64,000 nucleotides of DNA from Crotalaria pallida (lineage: Eukaryota; Streptophyta; Magnoliopsida; Fabales; Fabaceae): contig CM075654.1 in the NCBI GenBank assembly GCA_037953625.1, forward strand, positions 20,391,501 to 20,455,500. Reading direction: 5' to 3'. This document shows, one piece after another, positions 23,096 through 36,600 of the stretch (positions are counted from its first letter, which is position 1; every line of letters begins with the position of its first letter). Both the position numbers and the translations under genes were made by a program. Under the pieces are notes generated by a model. That model was not told the DNA's origin. It saw only the letters and a program-made list of their open reading frames with translations, and made no database searches.

Positions 23096-24017
23096 TGATG
23101 CTTGGTTGAAGCATCAACACCTCTGAAGTTCCAAAACCCGAATTTGACCAGAAATTTCCCTGTTTTACAGAGTTCACTTTGATCCCTTCGTTCTCTCTCA
23201 ATCCTCACTCATTTTCCTTGAAACCTAAACACAAACTGAAGTTCTGATTCCATTCTTGAATTAGAACTTGAAATCACTTCAAATAGCCTTCTGAAGATCA
23301 AGTTCTAGGCCTTCAAAGTTGGAGGTTCAAAACTGAGAAAACAGAGTAACATTCAGTCTCAAGTATTCATCTTCATTGAAATCGTTTGGTAAATTCATGG
23401 ATTCTTTTCGTGTCAAACTTGTTTCTGATTAAAGTTAGTATATCCTAGTTTCTGAAACTAACTTGTTTCATTCTTTTTCATGCCAAATCCGTGGTGAAAT
23501 CTGTGGCCAAAGTCAGCCTGTTCAAATCTTTTTCACCAAGTCCAGAATTTGGATTTTTGATCCAACCGATTTCTCTGTCGTTTTACTTGTTGATTAGCTT
23601 CTCTAAGGTAAGGGAGGAGTTATCTAAATACTAGAATGAGTTATTTCAAGCTGGAAATGTAGGAACCTCATATGGTTCATCAAGGGGTGAAGTTTGAATT
23701 GGGAATATGACATAGAGGTCATAAACCCAAGTTTTTATAAACCAAACATGTCTAAATGGACCTAATGATGCTCACTGGATCAATTTTCGAAGTTAAAAAC
23801 AAAAGGAAATGAAAATCATATGTTGAAATGGTTATTTGCTAAGTTTATGTTGATTCTGTGATTTATTGCATTTGATGTTGTTTCAATATTGATTACATGT
23901 TCTAACATGTTTATTTTATGTATCTAAGTTACTGTTTTGCATAAAAATGGAAAGGAAAGGCTCTGAACTCGAATTGGCATTATAAAGTGCAGAAACTGGT
24001 GCTGCTGCTGCTAAAAC

Positions 24018-24136
24018 ACTCGAGTAATTGAAGAAAGACTCGAGTATTCTGGAAAATGGGAAGAACACTCGAGTATTTCTTGAAGGACTCGAGTAATTTT
24101 ACATGAACACTCGAGTAGGTGAAGAACTACTCGAGT
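24018..24136. repeat. Downstream ACTCGAGT array, three pairs
   Basis: Copies start at 24018/24038, 24067/24087 and 24109/24129, again each pair exactly 20 bp apart. Confidence 0.88.
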
Positions 24137-25088
24137 AATTTAAATAATTTTCATAAAATCTTTACTTCTTTATGAAGTAATTAAAGATTAACTCGTCTAA
24201 ACTCCTATATGCTTAAATTTTAATTTCTGCTCTTAATATCTATAGATTTAATCCCATTGGTTGATTTTATCCTGGATGAGTCCTACTGGAATTTTATTCA
24301 GTGGTTGACATATTCGGACAGGATGTCCCAATGGAGGTGCGTACACCCATTTGGTTGATTTTATTCCCACGTCCCAGTGGAAGTTTTTACCCACTTGGTT
24401 GATATTTTGGGAGTCCTAGATGGGGTCGTTGCACAAATTAATGACAACGTAATTAAATTCCTATTGTATAAAACCATCACAAAGTGGCTGCGCCGCTGAT
24501 GGAATTTTTGGAAAGCACAAGCACCAGTTAATGCAAAAATGAAAAGATGGTTTATAAGCAAGAAGGATTATGAATTTTGGGTCTCTATATTGGAGGCATG
24601 ATATTCAAAGATATGAATTAAAAGATAAAAAGACAATGAACAATTATGTGACATTGACATGCATGGAGATGCTCTGATTTTGATTGTGGAATCTGGTATA
24701 GGTAGAAGTATTCCGCAGCCCTGAGATAGCTGTGATGCCATAGCACGAAGATGCTGTGATGATTTGGATTCCGTAACATGAAAATGTTATGATGGCCAAA
24801 TTCCCAATCAAATCGTGACGCCTGGGTTGTGAATACGCTCCGGTTTGATGAACCATAGGATTATGAATATCCCGAGCCTGAGATACTCGGATGCCGAACC
24901 GCGTAGCATGAATGAGGAGTAGGCATGCATCACGAAACTAAATGAAATATTATAAAAGACAGTTTGAGAATATACATATGCATTTATTATTGCTATCTGA
25001 AAACTTGTGCTTGTTATTTCTAGCCTCTGTTATGCTCATTTGTTATTGTATTTAGCTATGACTCACTCCTAATCCCTTGTTGTAGGTC

Positions 25089-25573
25089 ATGGCCAGGAAC
25101 ATGATTTGCGTGGAGATGAGGCCGCTCCCTAATGGGGAGTGGAACTTTGAGGATCATCGGGCTATCTATGAAGGGGACGTGGAAGTCACTTTCCGTCACC
25201 CAAACCCATGGTCCGAATGCGTCCGCGTAGGACGAGAATCCCAATGATGTACATTATGCACATTCCGCCAAATTTTGTGTTTCGACATGGAACACCACCA
25301 CCACCGCCAAGACGTTTTCCGAGACGCACCCTTCCACCAAGTCCATCACCCTCTGAGGAAAGAATTATTTTGGAGGTTCCTGCTCCCTCTCGTCCTTCCA
25401 CTAGAGCCCGATCTCGGACTCCGGTATATGTGCCATCTGAACTGGCACATGAAGAGGAGGAGGAGGAGGAGGATCCGATAGAGGATGAGGATCCGGTGGA
25501 GGATGCCGATCCGGTGGCTGATGATGATTTCATGGACAACTCAACCGGTAGTCAGTGGGGAACTGATGATTGA
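25089..25573 (+). pseudogene. LTR-encoded small protein, frameshifted homologue
   Basis: The ATG at 25089 opens a frame that begins MARNMICVEMRPLP. After about 40 residues a one-base shift near 25204 moves the reading to the frame that continues to a TGA at 25573. Over its first ~60 residues it aligns without gaps to the protein encoded at 39038-38568. Twenty-five of the first 40 positions are identical, and many of the rest are I/V, F/Y, D/E or S/N exchanges. Shared blocks include EDHRA, EG.VE.TF.HPNP, RPRR.RIP and the end STGS.W..DD. The middle is Pro/Arg-rich and the tail very acidic (EEEEEEEDPIEDEDP). A splice-acceptor-like CCCTTGTTGTAG precedes the ATG by 3 bases. I recognise no known family; function unknown. 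Confidence 0.75.
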
Positions 25574-25935
25574 GTTGAGTTGGGATGTGGGAATGTGGAT
25601 AATGCGACTCATCAGGTTTCTCTTATCTATTTTATATTTTGAGTTTCGAACCAGTTGCTCTAGGTTATTATAAATTTTGTTGTAAGATATGTAATATAAT
25701 GAAATGACCTAGAGTACTTAAGTTAAACCTAGTGTTGATGGTTTTGATGTAATGGAAATGTACTTTCCTTTTTATGAAATATAATATGAATAGTTTCTTT
25801 CATGATAATTGATTTTATAATTTTCGCAAAGACTCGATAATGGATGATGACTGACTTTTAGTTTAAAAAAAAATGGTCGAATTTTCTAAAAATGAATATT
25901 AAGTTTTGGAATAAAAGTTGGGTCGTCACATTTTT

Positions 25936-27057
25936 CCTAAGGAGCTGGTACCACGGCAAGGCTTTCCGAGCGGCATGGGACAGGAACCTGGAGAGTGCCG
26001 CCACTCAGCCCGTGAGTTGTTGAACTTATTTAAGATTAGCTGGGCTCCTCATGTCCAGGATTGCTTTGCATTTATCAGGATTGGCCTCAATTCCTCTCTC
26101 GGTTAACATAAAACCGAGGAAAGAACCAGCTGGGACTCCGAAAACACACTTCTCCGGATTCAACCTCATGGAGTATTTTCTCACTCGGTCAAGTATTATT
26201 GTGAGGTCTTTGGTATGATTTTCTTGCTGTCTACTTTTTGCAATGATGTCATCTATGTACACCTCCATGTTCGAGCCGATCATACCTTGAAAAATCTTGT
26301 TCATCATCCTCTGATAAGTAGCTCCCGCGTTTTTCAACCCAAAGGGCATAACATTGTAACAGTAAGTTGCCCTATCGGTGATAAATGCAGTTTTGTCCTA
26401 GTCGGCAGGGAACATTGGAATCTGGTTGTAGCCAGAGTAAGCATCCATAAATGATAAGAGTTGGTAACCAGCTGAACTGTCGACGAGTTTGTCAATAACA
26501 GGGAGTGGGTATTGATCTTTAGGACAGACTTTGTTCAAGTCTGTGTAGTCAACACACATTCTCCACTTTCCATTGGGTTTTTTGACTAAGACGATGTTAG
26601 CTAACCAGTCTGTATAGTCAATTTCCCTAATGAAACCCGCTCGGAGTAGTTCAGCGACTTTTTCCTCAATTGCTACGGCCTTTTCCGCACTAACTTTCCT
26701 TTTGCGTTGTGCCACTGGTTTCGACCCCGGAATGATGCTTAACTTGTGACAAATAAAATTGGGGTCGATTCCTGGCATATCGGCTGATGTCCAGGCGAAC
26801 AAATCTTTATTCGCGATTAATAGTGCGGCCAATTCTTTTTTGACGCATGCGGGCAAATCAGAACTGATTTTCACTTGCATGAGGGGGTCGTCAGATAGTG
26901 TCAAGAACTCCCATTGTCCCTTTGGGGTCGGTCTATTTCTGTCGGATTGATCTCGCATATCCAAGTCCGCCAGGTTAACATTTCCCTTTCCCAAAGAAAC
27001 TCTTTCCAGATTGCTCGGATCCTTGCTTTTCACCTTCCCAGGCTGGCATTGTAACAT
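25936..27057 (-). pseudogene. Tat reverse transcriptase region of pol
   Basis: The frame from 27057 contains the start of reverse transcriptase: VLVKKPNGKWRMCVDYTDLN, PLPVIDKLVDSSAG and SFMDAYSGYNQI. A TAG at 26398 interrupts it and the same frame resumes. It then shows the active-site loop VYIDDIIAKS (26349-26026) and LGFMLTERGIEANPDKC. More stops at 26026 (TAA) and shortly after (TGA) precede the point where the solo LTR has inserted. The enzyme copies element RNA into DNA in the particle. At its start it overlaps the gag-protease frame in another phase, which suggests a frameshift near 27040 rather than programmed recoding, though recoding cannot be excluded. Confidence 0.9.
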
Positions 27058-29557
27058 TTCCTTGCTGCATCCTGTTCGGCTTTGACCGTTACCACTCTGT
27101 CATCAGTTCCGACGAATTTCATAGCCAAATGAACTGTTGATACAACTGCCCCAAATGCTTGCAAAGAAGTTCTCCCCAGTATTGCATTATATGCTGCTGG
27201 ACAGTCTACCACCAAAAACTGGACTATCTCGGTTCTAGCCAAAGGTTGTTGTCCGAGAGTTACAGGAAGTTGGATGTAGCCCTTCGGCTCAACGGTGTCT
27301 CCGGTAAAACCAATTAGCTCTCCCTCAAAGGGAGTGAGATTACACTCTCTGAGTTTTAAAGCTTTGAACAATGGGAAGAACATTATATCCGCCGAGCTAC
27401 CTTGATCAATAAAAACTCGTTTTACCTCGTAATTGCCAATCAGAGCAGTTATTACCATGGGGTCGTTATGGCCCGGAAGGATTCCTTCCAAATCTTCGTC
27501 GTCAAAAATGATGGGAATGTTTCTTGTTGATCTTTTGGCAATCGGTTTCTGGCTAACTGCCAAGATTTGGTTGATGTACTTCTTCCTGTCAGCTTTCTTC
27601 TCTCCTCCTCCGGCAAAACCTCCTGCAATAGTGTTGACCAAGAATTCATTTTTGCTAGCGTTTGTGTCAGGTACTGGAGCGGATTCGGTTTTCTGTCTTC
27701 CTGCGTTTCTATCATCTGGTGACCTACTTCTCTGGCGTTTAGATTTTACTGGGGATTGAGATCTGTTTCTGCTTCTTCGGCCAGCTGCATCTCTAATGTA
27801 TTGCTGTAATTTGCCATCTCTGATCATCTCCTCGATCAGATCTCGCAGCCAGATGCATTCGTCGGTGGTATGGCCATAGCCCCTGTGGAAGTCACAGTAT
27901 TTCGACCTATCACGTTGGGCGCCCTTTCGTAAAGACGGCGGTCTTTGGGCAGAGCGTAAGTCAGTCTGCATAGTTTCCCTTAAAATCTGACTCCTTGGAA
28001 CCGTCAGAGGAGTGTAATCTTGGAACTTATTCCTCGGGGGAACCCGTCGGTCCCGATCATTTCTATCTCTGTCTTGTTTTCCACCAAAACGTTCGTCACG
28101 TTTTTGTTTGTTCTGTCCTTGGGGATCGGCTCGTTGTCTATCTTCTCTGAACTTCTGTCCCTTGTGAAACTCCTCCAAATTGATGAACTTATTCGACCGT
28201 TGTCTCAACTCGGCCATATCCCTTGGAGGTTTACCAATCAGAGATTTTCTGAAATCTCCAGACTGCAAACCTTGTGTGAATAGTAGCACTGCTACTCCTG
28301 GCTCTAACCGTGGGACGGAACTTGCTTCCGCGTGGAAGCGCGATAAGTAATCTTTCAGTGGTTCATCCGGCCTTTGTGTAACAGATGCCAAGGTATGATC
28401 GGATTTGGGTTGAATGCAACTAGCAGTATATCTGTTAAGAAATACACGCTTCATTTCCTCCCAAGAATTAATGGAGTTAGGAGGGAGGGAAGAATACCAC
28501 CTTAGAACCGAGGGCTCGAGTGTCATTGAAAACGCTCGGCATTTCATTTGTTCACCGCCCCCATAATAATTCATTGCCCCTTCATAAGACACAATGTGGT
28601 CCACTGGGTCAGTTAGACCGTTATAATGTGGCACATTAGAGGGGCCCAAGTATCCTTGAGGGGTATCAAATGCCATTATATATTGAGTGAAAGGATGACC
28701 AGGGTGGAAACTGTCCTGATCTTGATTTGTGGAGGGGTTAACAGGAAAATTTGGTGGGGGTAGTTGCATTATTGGGGTTGGTTGTGGGTCCATGGTTGGT
28801 TGGTTTTGTGGTGGAATAGAGGTTGATTGATTTTGAGCAAATCTTGCCATAGCTTGTTGCTGAAGGTCGGCAATAGCACGTCCTTGTTGTTCAATTAAAG
28901 TGGTCTGCCTATTAAGAATATTGATCATCTCTTGTTCCCAAGCCCGAGCGGAGGCAGTAGTTGCATAGGACCTGCTGATGGAATGGCTATGACGAGAGTT
29001 TCCCGGAGCCGATCTACTTGGATTCAGTCTGGTTCTAGGTGTTGTACTTATATGATCAGGGTTATGTGGGATAGGAGGGGTACGTTGGGTGTTTCGCCCA
29101 TGGTGTGCTCGGGTTCCGGTGGTCCTAGAAGTGTTTCGTGTGGTAGGGGCTGTGCTACTTGAATCACCATGGGTAGAGGGAGGTGGTGTTGGAGGAGGTG
29201 GTGGTGGTGGTGGAGGCTGTATGGTACGTAAAACCTGAAGGGGTTGGGGATTGCTCCCAGCCCTAGGATGGGAAGATTGTGGTGTTTGGGTGTGCGGAGC
29301 ATGAGTTCCACTACGGTTTTGGCTTTGGTTTGGCGGTGGTTGGCCTTGCGAATGGTTTTGTGGATGGGGTTTATTCCCTGGTCCAGAATGAGATCTTCGT
29401 GGTGGTTGCCATTATTTCCACGATTATGGTTGAGGACGTCAAGCAGATCGCCCGCAGAATAAGGCTGTGGCTCATTATAATTAGCATTCCTGGGCCTGCC
29501 ACGGGTGCGTGCGATGCGTTCACGGAGATCACCTACCTGACTTCTGATAGTGACCAT
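27030..29557 (-). pseudogene. gag: Tat gag-protease
   Basis: The likely start is the ATG at 29557, 30 bases inside the primer-binding site. A frame change near 29400 leads into the long frame 28928-27030 (632 residues). The N-terminal part is Pro-rich. The Gag core (MKCRAFSMTLEPSVLRWYSSL, shortened: AFSMTLEPSVLRWY) is followed by an Arg/Asp-rich basic region and a C-H-H-C zinc motif CDFHRGYGHTTDEC. The aspartic protease is near the end, with FIDQGSSADI as active site and AAYNAILGRTSL as a supporting motif. Gag packages RNA and protease would mature the particle. The DQG form of the protease site and the CHHC variant are common in Tat elements. Confidence 0.9.
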
Positions 29558-29586
29558 GGTGGTGGTGGGAATGATTTGTTATTCAG

Positions 29587-29604
29587 TCCCCACAGACGGC
29601 GCCA
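29587..29604 (-). promoter_or_regulatory. Primer-binding site of the Tat element
   Basis: Minus strand TGGCGCCGTCTGTGGGGA directly next to the 5' LTR. TGGCGCC complements a tRNA 3' end; the exact tRNA (Asp- or Arg-type) was not checked. Confidence 0.85.
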
Positions 29605-29605
29605 A

Positions 29606-30184
29606 TGTCGTGTCCTTAACCAATATCAACCTTAAAGCTATGGAAGAGCTTTGAAGAATGATCTCAGCCAAGATATTAATGTAGGACTCTTTAGGATTTC
29701 TGAATATCCAGTTGGGATAACCGGGATCTCCCTAGTCAACAATGTGTGTGCTAGTGTCAACTTAGGGATGAGAAGACGTACCTTAGCCCCTATAGCCTGG
29801 TGGTTCTTATAGGGGATTACCTGTGTACTGTGGGCCGTCTTGATAAGGCTTCTAAAGAGGAAGAATTCAACTAGGATTTGTATAGGATAAATAAGATAAT
29901 ATCCATAAACCCTGTAAGTGATAAACTCTATCCAATGCTGTTTTATCTAACCAAGAGTCATGGGAATCTAGGAGTAGTTACGGCTAGATGAGGCTGTAAA
30001 CGATAAGGATCAGATTGAGAATCCTGTGCTCGGTGGTAACCTCATCAGTGCGTACCCTACACATAACAACCCAGTTTGCTCGGTGTAAGTGTCTGACCGT
30101 TTACCCTGTTGCAGTATCATACCAATCGTAGCAATGAGGCTTCGGTCGGTCAACGCTCGGTTTATTTACTACAAGTCCACTACA
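29606..30184 (-). repeat. 5' LTR of the Tat element
   Basis: Partner of 15906-16485. TGTCGTGTCC...CCACTACA, followed by TSD GTAAG at 30185-30189. Confidence 0.93.
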
Positions 30185-30189
30185 GTAAG

Positions 30190-30695
30190 GAGGTGAGCAT
30201 TACACAGAACTTAAATAAGCAGTTTCTAAAATGTCATACCGAACTACCAAGCCAAACACAAGTAGTCAAATAGCATATAAATAACAAGTAATCAAACCAC
30301 ATGCATACATCATCCTTCAGCTTGGTTCACATCGTACAACATCAATTAGCTCGGCTCACATCCTACCATCTAATATAGCTCGGCTCACCTCATAACCTAG
30401 TTTATCCATTACCTATTAGCTATACCTCGGCACATCTCAGTAATTCCCCTTCTACCCTTTCCTTAATTCTTACACTAGGTTTCTCGGCCACTATTCTCTT
30501 ACCTCGGATTACCATCTCTACCTCGGACTCATTACTCATTATTCCATTTTCACATAGTTTACAATCTTTTACTCTTCTCGGATGCATACACCCAGTGCAT
30601 GTCTTACACCATTTAAAGTCGGATATCGGAGTGTCCATAACTGCGAGTACCCAGTACCCGTCTTACAGCTGCACATACCCGGTATGCGTCTGACG
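30190..30695. mobile_element. Family H LTR, middle segment
   Basis: Continues from 15905 after the Tat element. It contains repeated AGCTCGGCTCACATC blocks and the start of the minisatellite (GAGTACCCAGTACCCGTC, then CATACCCGGTATG). It ends with TSD TGACG (30691-30695). No gene. Confidence 0.7.
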
Positions 30696-33600
30696 TGTAA
30701 CACCGCGATTTGGCAACTTGAAAACTTAAATCAAATATAGTGGAAATTAGGGCCAATTTTTTTTACAAGTGTTATGTACACGTGAGAACTTTTAAACTCA
30801 TAAAACATAGTTACATTTGAAATTCGTGTTCTCACATTACATAACCTCTCAAGTTCCAAACCGAGATGTCATCGGACACCACGCTTTGAAACCCGTTTTC
30901 AAAACATCAATTAAAACAAAGCCCGTTTACTTATTTCAAAACATCAGTACCAAATAAAACAATTGCCGGGGTACAGTATGATAGAGAAAGGCAACCAAGA
31001 ACTTACAATGGGTTACCTTCCGCCAGGGGAATTCCTAACTTCTAGTCATGCTTCCAAATACTTGTCGTCGAACTTTGGACCTTAATCGATGAAGCCCACC
31101 ACGCTTCCACTGCGCCATCTACCAGTTGCAACATCAGCAAGTGCCGATACGACAACATGGTAGGAGAGAGTCAGTGTTGCGAACACTAACGGGTTGACCT
31201 TGCGGTCTAAGGGTAGGCTTAATATAAAAACAACATACTAAAACAGTAGAACATAAATGCAAGTACATTATCACTAACATATATAGCATGTAATGCACAT
31301 AACATATACATACCACATAGAACAAAACAATCATAATGTTCTGAACACCTCACCACCATCATTCTTAACCCATTAATACATTCACCACATTCTCAGAATC
31401 TTTCTTGCGAACATTCACAACTTTTTCTCAAAACTCCTTCCGTTATCACTTCCATACATATCTCTTATCTCAAGAATTCTTTCTTATATTGTCTTACAAA
31501 TTTTTGCTCAATGTTTGATATCTTCAATGTACTTCTCTTTGAAACATCTTTGTCTGTTAAGTTTTATTATTTCGATTAGCACCAATGATGAGGGGGACAC
31601 ATCATTGAGCTCACACAAGTCTACATCTCCTCGGTCAACCACCCAACCTAGTCGGAAGCAAACAGGAGTACAGGACCTTTACCACACGGGCACGACAACT
31701 GTCACATAAACAAATGGTCCCAAACCAGGAGGACTCAGCCTCAAATCAATTCAATCATATATAAACAGGCACGCTCTCAGCGGCAATCACAAATGCCCCG
31801 TTCCAGTCCCTCTCACTGTTCTAGACTTGCATCGAGGGGGCGACAGTATATTTTTAGTCTGTAGTGCGGAACGTGCCACGGCATTAGACCCAGTCCCCAC
31901 CACGTTAGTGCGCCACATGTGGAGTTGTTCCGCCTAGAAATATACTCTAGACTTCTTGACGTTTCACCGTCATCGTCCTCCCCTCCTGCAATCCCCACCT
32001 GAGCATCCGCAGATACCCATAGTATCTTCCTCTCCACTACTTCGATACGACACTCATACCTCACCGCGTTTGTAAATGTCTTTTAAATCTTTTAAAGAGT
32101 CAACGTTTTAATTAGCGGCTTAATCCTAACGATCGGCCCGTCCTTGGTGCATCCCTTCAACGAAGCCCGATCACTAAACGTAATCTATTCCCCCTAAATC
32201 TCAATGGCCCTCGGCCTCAAATCACTTTCATCTCATATCTCAGCATCATTCTCATTATCTCATTCTCAGCACACTTCTCATCAACATCATCAGTACACTT
32301 TCCTCGTCTTTCTCAAAGCATCTTTTCGCAACACTTTTCGAAAACATGATTTCACAAAACTTTTTCAAAAATGATGTTTCCAAAAATTTTCACAAAAATA
32401 TCGTTTTCACAAAAGTTTTTCAAAAAATCTCTTTTCAAAACCTTTTTCAAAAATCACATTTTTGGGTGAGTGTTAATGGAGGAGCAAGCTCAACTCAACA
32501 CTAAGCTTCTTCCCAAAAACATGTACGAGGAATCACATTTCCATCCAAACCACATCACACTTCCATAACCACATTCTCTTTCCAACTCAACTCTTTTCAA
32601 CTCGATCATTGATTTTTCTTTCTTTCATTCTTTATCTCTTTTACATTCCATACACGTTACAATTTATCTCATCCTCAGTCATTCTTATAACTTTTCATCA
32701 CATATTTCTTCCTCAATTATCTCTTTTATCTCTCATTCACATTTCAATCATCTTATTACTTTCGCGTTTCCCTCATCATCATTTCGCTAATCAGACATAA
32801 TCAAACAATAACCAAACAAAATAAAATATGCACAACAAGTAAACATCTAATGATGCATAACAAGTAAACATTTATTATGCAAATAAAACAGCTAACTCAT
32901 ATATCTGTGTTGCCTAATTCGCAGTACTCTTGCAATCCGTCGAATCGAATTGCGAGCAACCACGTTACGGGACCACAGCACTCTCACTCACCTGGATGAC
33001 GACACATCCCGAAACTTTCCAAGATTCCAAGTTGTTAACCTCGCCACATGTCCTTCGCGTCCGACACCCGAACTAGAACATTTTTCCCCGTGCGTTAGAA
33101 CGATTTCGATAATTTCTTAATTCCGATTTAAAAACTCTTTGAAATAATTCCTTTCATTAATATCCAAAGACTCCAAAACTCAATCAGATTTCAAATAAAA
33201 GATTTTCAAGAAAACAATTAAAACGATCTTTTTATCAAGACAACTCCATTCCTTTTAAGTTAAAACACTTTGGTTACAAAAATCATTTTCCTTAAGTTTT
33301 AAACGACATCCAGAAATCCAAGAAAATAAAAACACCAAACCCAAACCACACTATTTCATTAAACAAAATTTAGAACTCCAGAAAATAAAACTTCAAAACC
33401 ATATCAAATTGATTCATTTTAAAATCCTAAACTTTACAACATTACTAAACACTGATCAAAGAAGGTCACACAAAATCTTACATTAATTTAAATTATTTAA
33501 ATCATACCCTTTTAAATAAAACATTTTCAATTTCTTTAAAATACAAACATGGATTTCACACACATACAAACAATATTCAGAACAATTCCAATTCAGTACA

Positions 33601-36600
33601 AGACAACACATATATGTTCCATTCACAGACATACTCATAAGGCAAATCACAAATACACACAATACAACTCATATTTTCAATTATTCACAATTATTGATTA
33701 GGTTATATCCTTAATAAATTAATTTAATTATACTTAAGAAAATAATTTAATTAATTTTTTTTATTAACTTTAACACAAACCGAATCACACATTCTTAACA
33801 ATTCCTAATCACCGACAAATTTTAGAGCTTGAAATCATTAAATTAACATGATAAAAATATAATCAGATCAAACCAAAGAATTAAAAGAAACACACATCAC
33901 ATAACATCATGCACCTAAGAATATAACTATTATCATGATCATTTTATGAAAATAATCTTCCTACCATTTAAACACACATTGGCCGAGTAGTACACATACT
34001 ATTTTGCAAAAATTGAAGACACAAATGAACATATGGAATCATGAAATCATTTTCTTTCTTTTTATTTAAAAACCGAGAGCATGTCATAAGAAGATTAACA
34101 ATTTTAATTCATTTTTAAAACAAGAATCAAAGTAACCATTTAAATCATAAATCATTCCAAAGATTCACATGTATTTTCTTTTAAATTCAATTACTACATG
34201 CATGTACTTTTTAAGTCCTTAGATTCAAAGAATTTCATCATGCATGTACCCTAGATAAGGGACAACTTAGCTACCTATCTAATACCTAGTATGGCCGAAA
34301 GTCAACATGCCTTAAAACAAGGATTTTGAATTTACTTTTTAAACATACAAGTCATGCACTTCACAAAATAAAAACATGCAAAACAACACATTACATTCAC
34401 ATCAACCTTCACAAAAGAGACCTCAAATTCATTATTTTATAAAAATTAAAGTTATGCTTCAAGCTTCTAAGAATGACATGCATGCACCTTAAATCATTAG
34501 ATTTAGTCCTAAAACAAACATGCATTAACTTTTTATAAATTAAGAAAGCATGGATCCTTAAATTAATTAAACATGGCCGAATGGCCTTCTAAAAAAAATA
34601 AGCATGTACATAATCAAACACTCAAGAAAATCATGTTTATATTCAAAAATTATTTTAAACTTGCTTCTTAAATTTTTTTTTCTCAAAACCGTGGCATATA
34701 CACAAAGGAAAATATGATCTTTCCACTTAAATAACATGCACATAATCAAAAACAAGTTTCCACTCAAAAATCATTTTTAAAACTTAGTTTCCTTAATCTT
34801 TCTTTAAAACCGAATCAAACACAAAATAAAAACATGATTTTTCTTTTAAAAATTAACATGCAAGCCAAGGATCTTAATTTTTCATACATCAAGCAAAGAC
34901 AATTACATACACACACTCAAAACAATTAAGATCCACACAAAAAAATTAACATGCAAGACCAAAAACATAATTCTTTTTATAATTGTAGTTTAGATCATGA
35001 ATTGATTCAACAAATAATTATGGAAATACACATAGATCATGATTTAAACAAAAGATCTAACATGCAAGTCAAGAAATTTCAATAAATAAACAAACTTGGA
35101 TCATGGGTTTTCATGTCAAATAATTACATAAACACAAATATAGGTCACGGTTTAGAGTAGAAAATTACACATGCAAGAAGGATTTATTTTAGCTTTCACA
35201 AAATCTTTAGCCATACTTTAGATCTTTAAGTTTTTTAGTTAGAAAATTATTAGATCTAGCAAAAGCTTTAAACCGAAACAACAAACACAAAGTTTAACAT
35301 ATTACAAATTACTTAGAGTCTTTAAAGTCCATGATTAAAGAAGATCAACATATAAGAACAACATGCAAGAAGAAATAAGAAGTAGATCTTTAACTAAAAG
35401 AAAAAGTTGCACTATTACAAGTCTTCTCTTGAATCCTCAAATCCTACCATGAAAGGAATTGGTCTTCTAGCTCCTAAGGCTCTTGATCTACAAGGAAAAC
35501 TCCTAGGTTTTGGCTTGGATCTCCTTCCTCCTTCTCCTTCAAGTCCCACGGCCTCTCCTTCTTTCTTTCTATTTTGTTTTCTTTTCTTTTCTCTAAGAGT
35601 AGAATGAGTCTCTTAGAGTTGTATTTGTGTTTGTGTTGGTGTGGAGAAGAAACGAAGTGGGTGAAGAGAAATGAATTGAGGAAATGAACTAAGGCTCCAA
35701 GGATATATAGAAAATTTTATCTTCCCTCTTTGCCCTTGCATGTGGTTCGGCCACAACACAAAGAGAGGGACGTTTTTGGACTTCTAAAAAGTTGCATGGG
35801 TGGACTTTATCATATGCAAGGGGGACAAAGTTGCATGGCTAGGCTTTTAGGGGTCAAGCTAGGCTTAAGGACTTGTTAGAATATAGTTAGGGTTTCCACT
35901 TGGTTTGGTTACAACACTAACTTAGTTTTCTATTTGGTTTCTACTTTCTTAGTCTTTAAGCTTCTAGAATTCATGCATCCTAGCATACACTCACACACAG
36001 TCACGGATATACATACACACATATACATACATACACACTCCACTCGTAGCATACTCACACACATACATACATTTTACATTTTTATTTCTTAATCTTAGTT
36101 ACTTAAATATCTTAATTATTTATTCCTACAATAATGCAATCAATTCACCATTCACATTCACACAACAAGGCTCATGCATCATACATGCATCATACAGAAA
36201 ACACATATATTAAATCAAGCACACACATATCACACAAAATTTCAAGTCAAATCAATAAATTCATTTTCTTTAAGACACAATTCCAAAAATTCGTATTCCT
36301 TAACTCTGAAAATAAATTTTTATAGATCAACCCAGAAAAATCTGAAAATTACATTTTTAAAATCTACATTCCAAGACGATCGTTTTGGTATAAAGTTCAT
36401 AAAAATCTGAGTTACGGTTAAAAAGTTACAAATTTTTAAAGTCAACAGATCCAAAAACTTAATTTCAAACAAAAATCACTTTTTAGAAAAATCACAACTC
36501 ATTTCTTAAAAACCAACTCAACAAAATCATTCACTTTTCTTTTATAAGGACCTTTTATTTATAAAAATCCTTGAAATCAATTCTTTATTTCTTATTCACA

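Larger units (their letters stand above)
22730..25930 (+). mobile_element. Solo LTR, diverged Tekay-like family with LTR-encoded ORF
   Basis: It begins TGTAAGGTCCTG and ends GGGTCGTCACA, 3201 bp, with TSD TTTTT (22725-22729; 25931-25935). It sits inside the Tat pol gene, which resumes on both sides. It has the same plan as the Tekay LTRs: promoter-proximal palindromes, TATA box, a second palindrome cluster, then a small ORF. At the DNA level little else aligns by eye, so this is a separate family. No internal region remains. Confidence 0.9.
15906..30184 (-). mobile_element. Tat-lineage Ty3/gypsy retrotransposon
   Basis: Near-identical LTRs of about 580 bp (15906-16485 and 29606-30184) are bounded by the TSD GTAAG (15901-15905; 30185-30189). 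The order from right to left is LTR, PBS, gag-protease, reverse transcriptase, two RNase H-like regions, integrase, an antisense extra ORF and the polypurine tract. A second, archaeal-type RNase H and an antisense ORF between integrase and the 3' LTR are known features of Tat-lineage elements. A solo LTR (22730-25930) interrupts pol. At least eight disabling lesions are visible, so it cannot move on its own products. The LTRs differ at roughly a dozen positions (about 2 percent, hand count). Confidence 0.93.

Noticed and set aside
29193..29220. GGT-repeat microsatellite as a separate feature
   Set aside because: It encodes the proline run in the N-terminal part of the Tat Gag on the minus strand.
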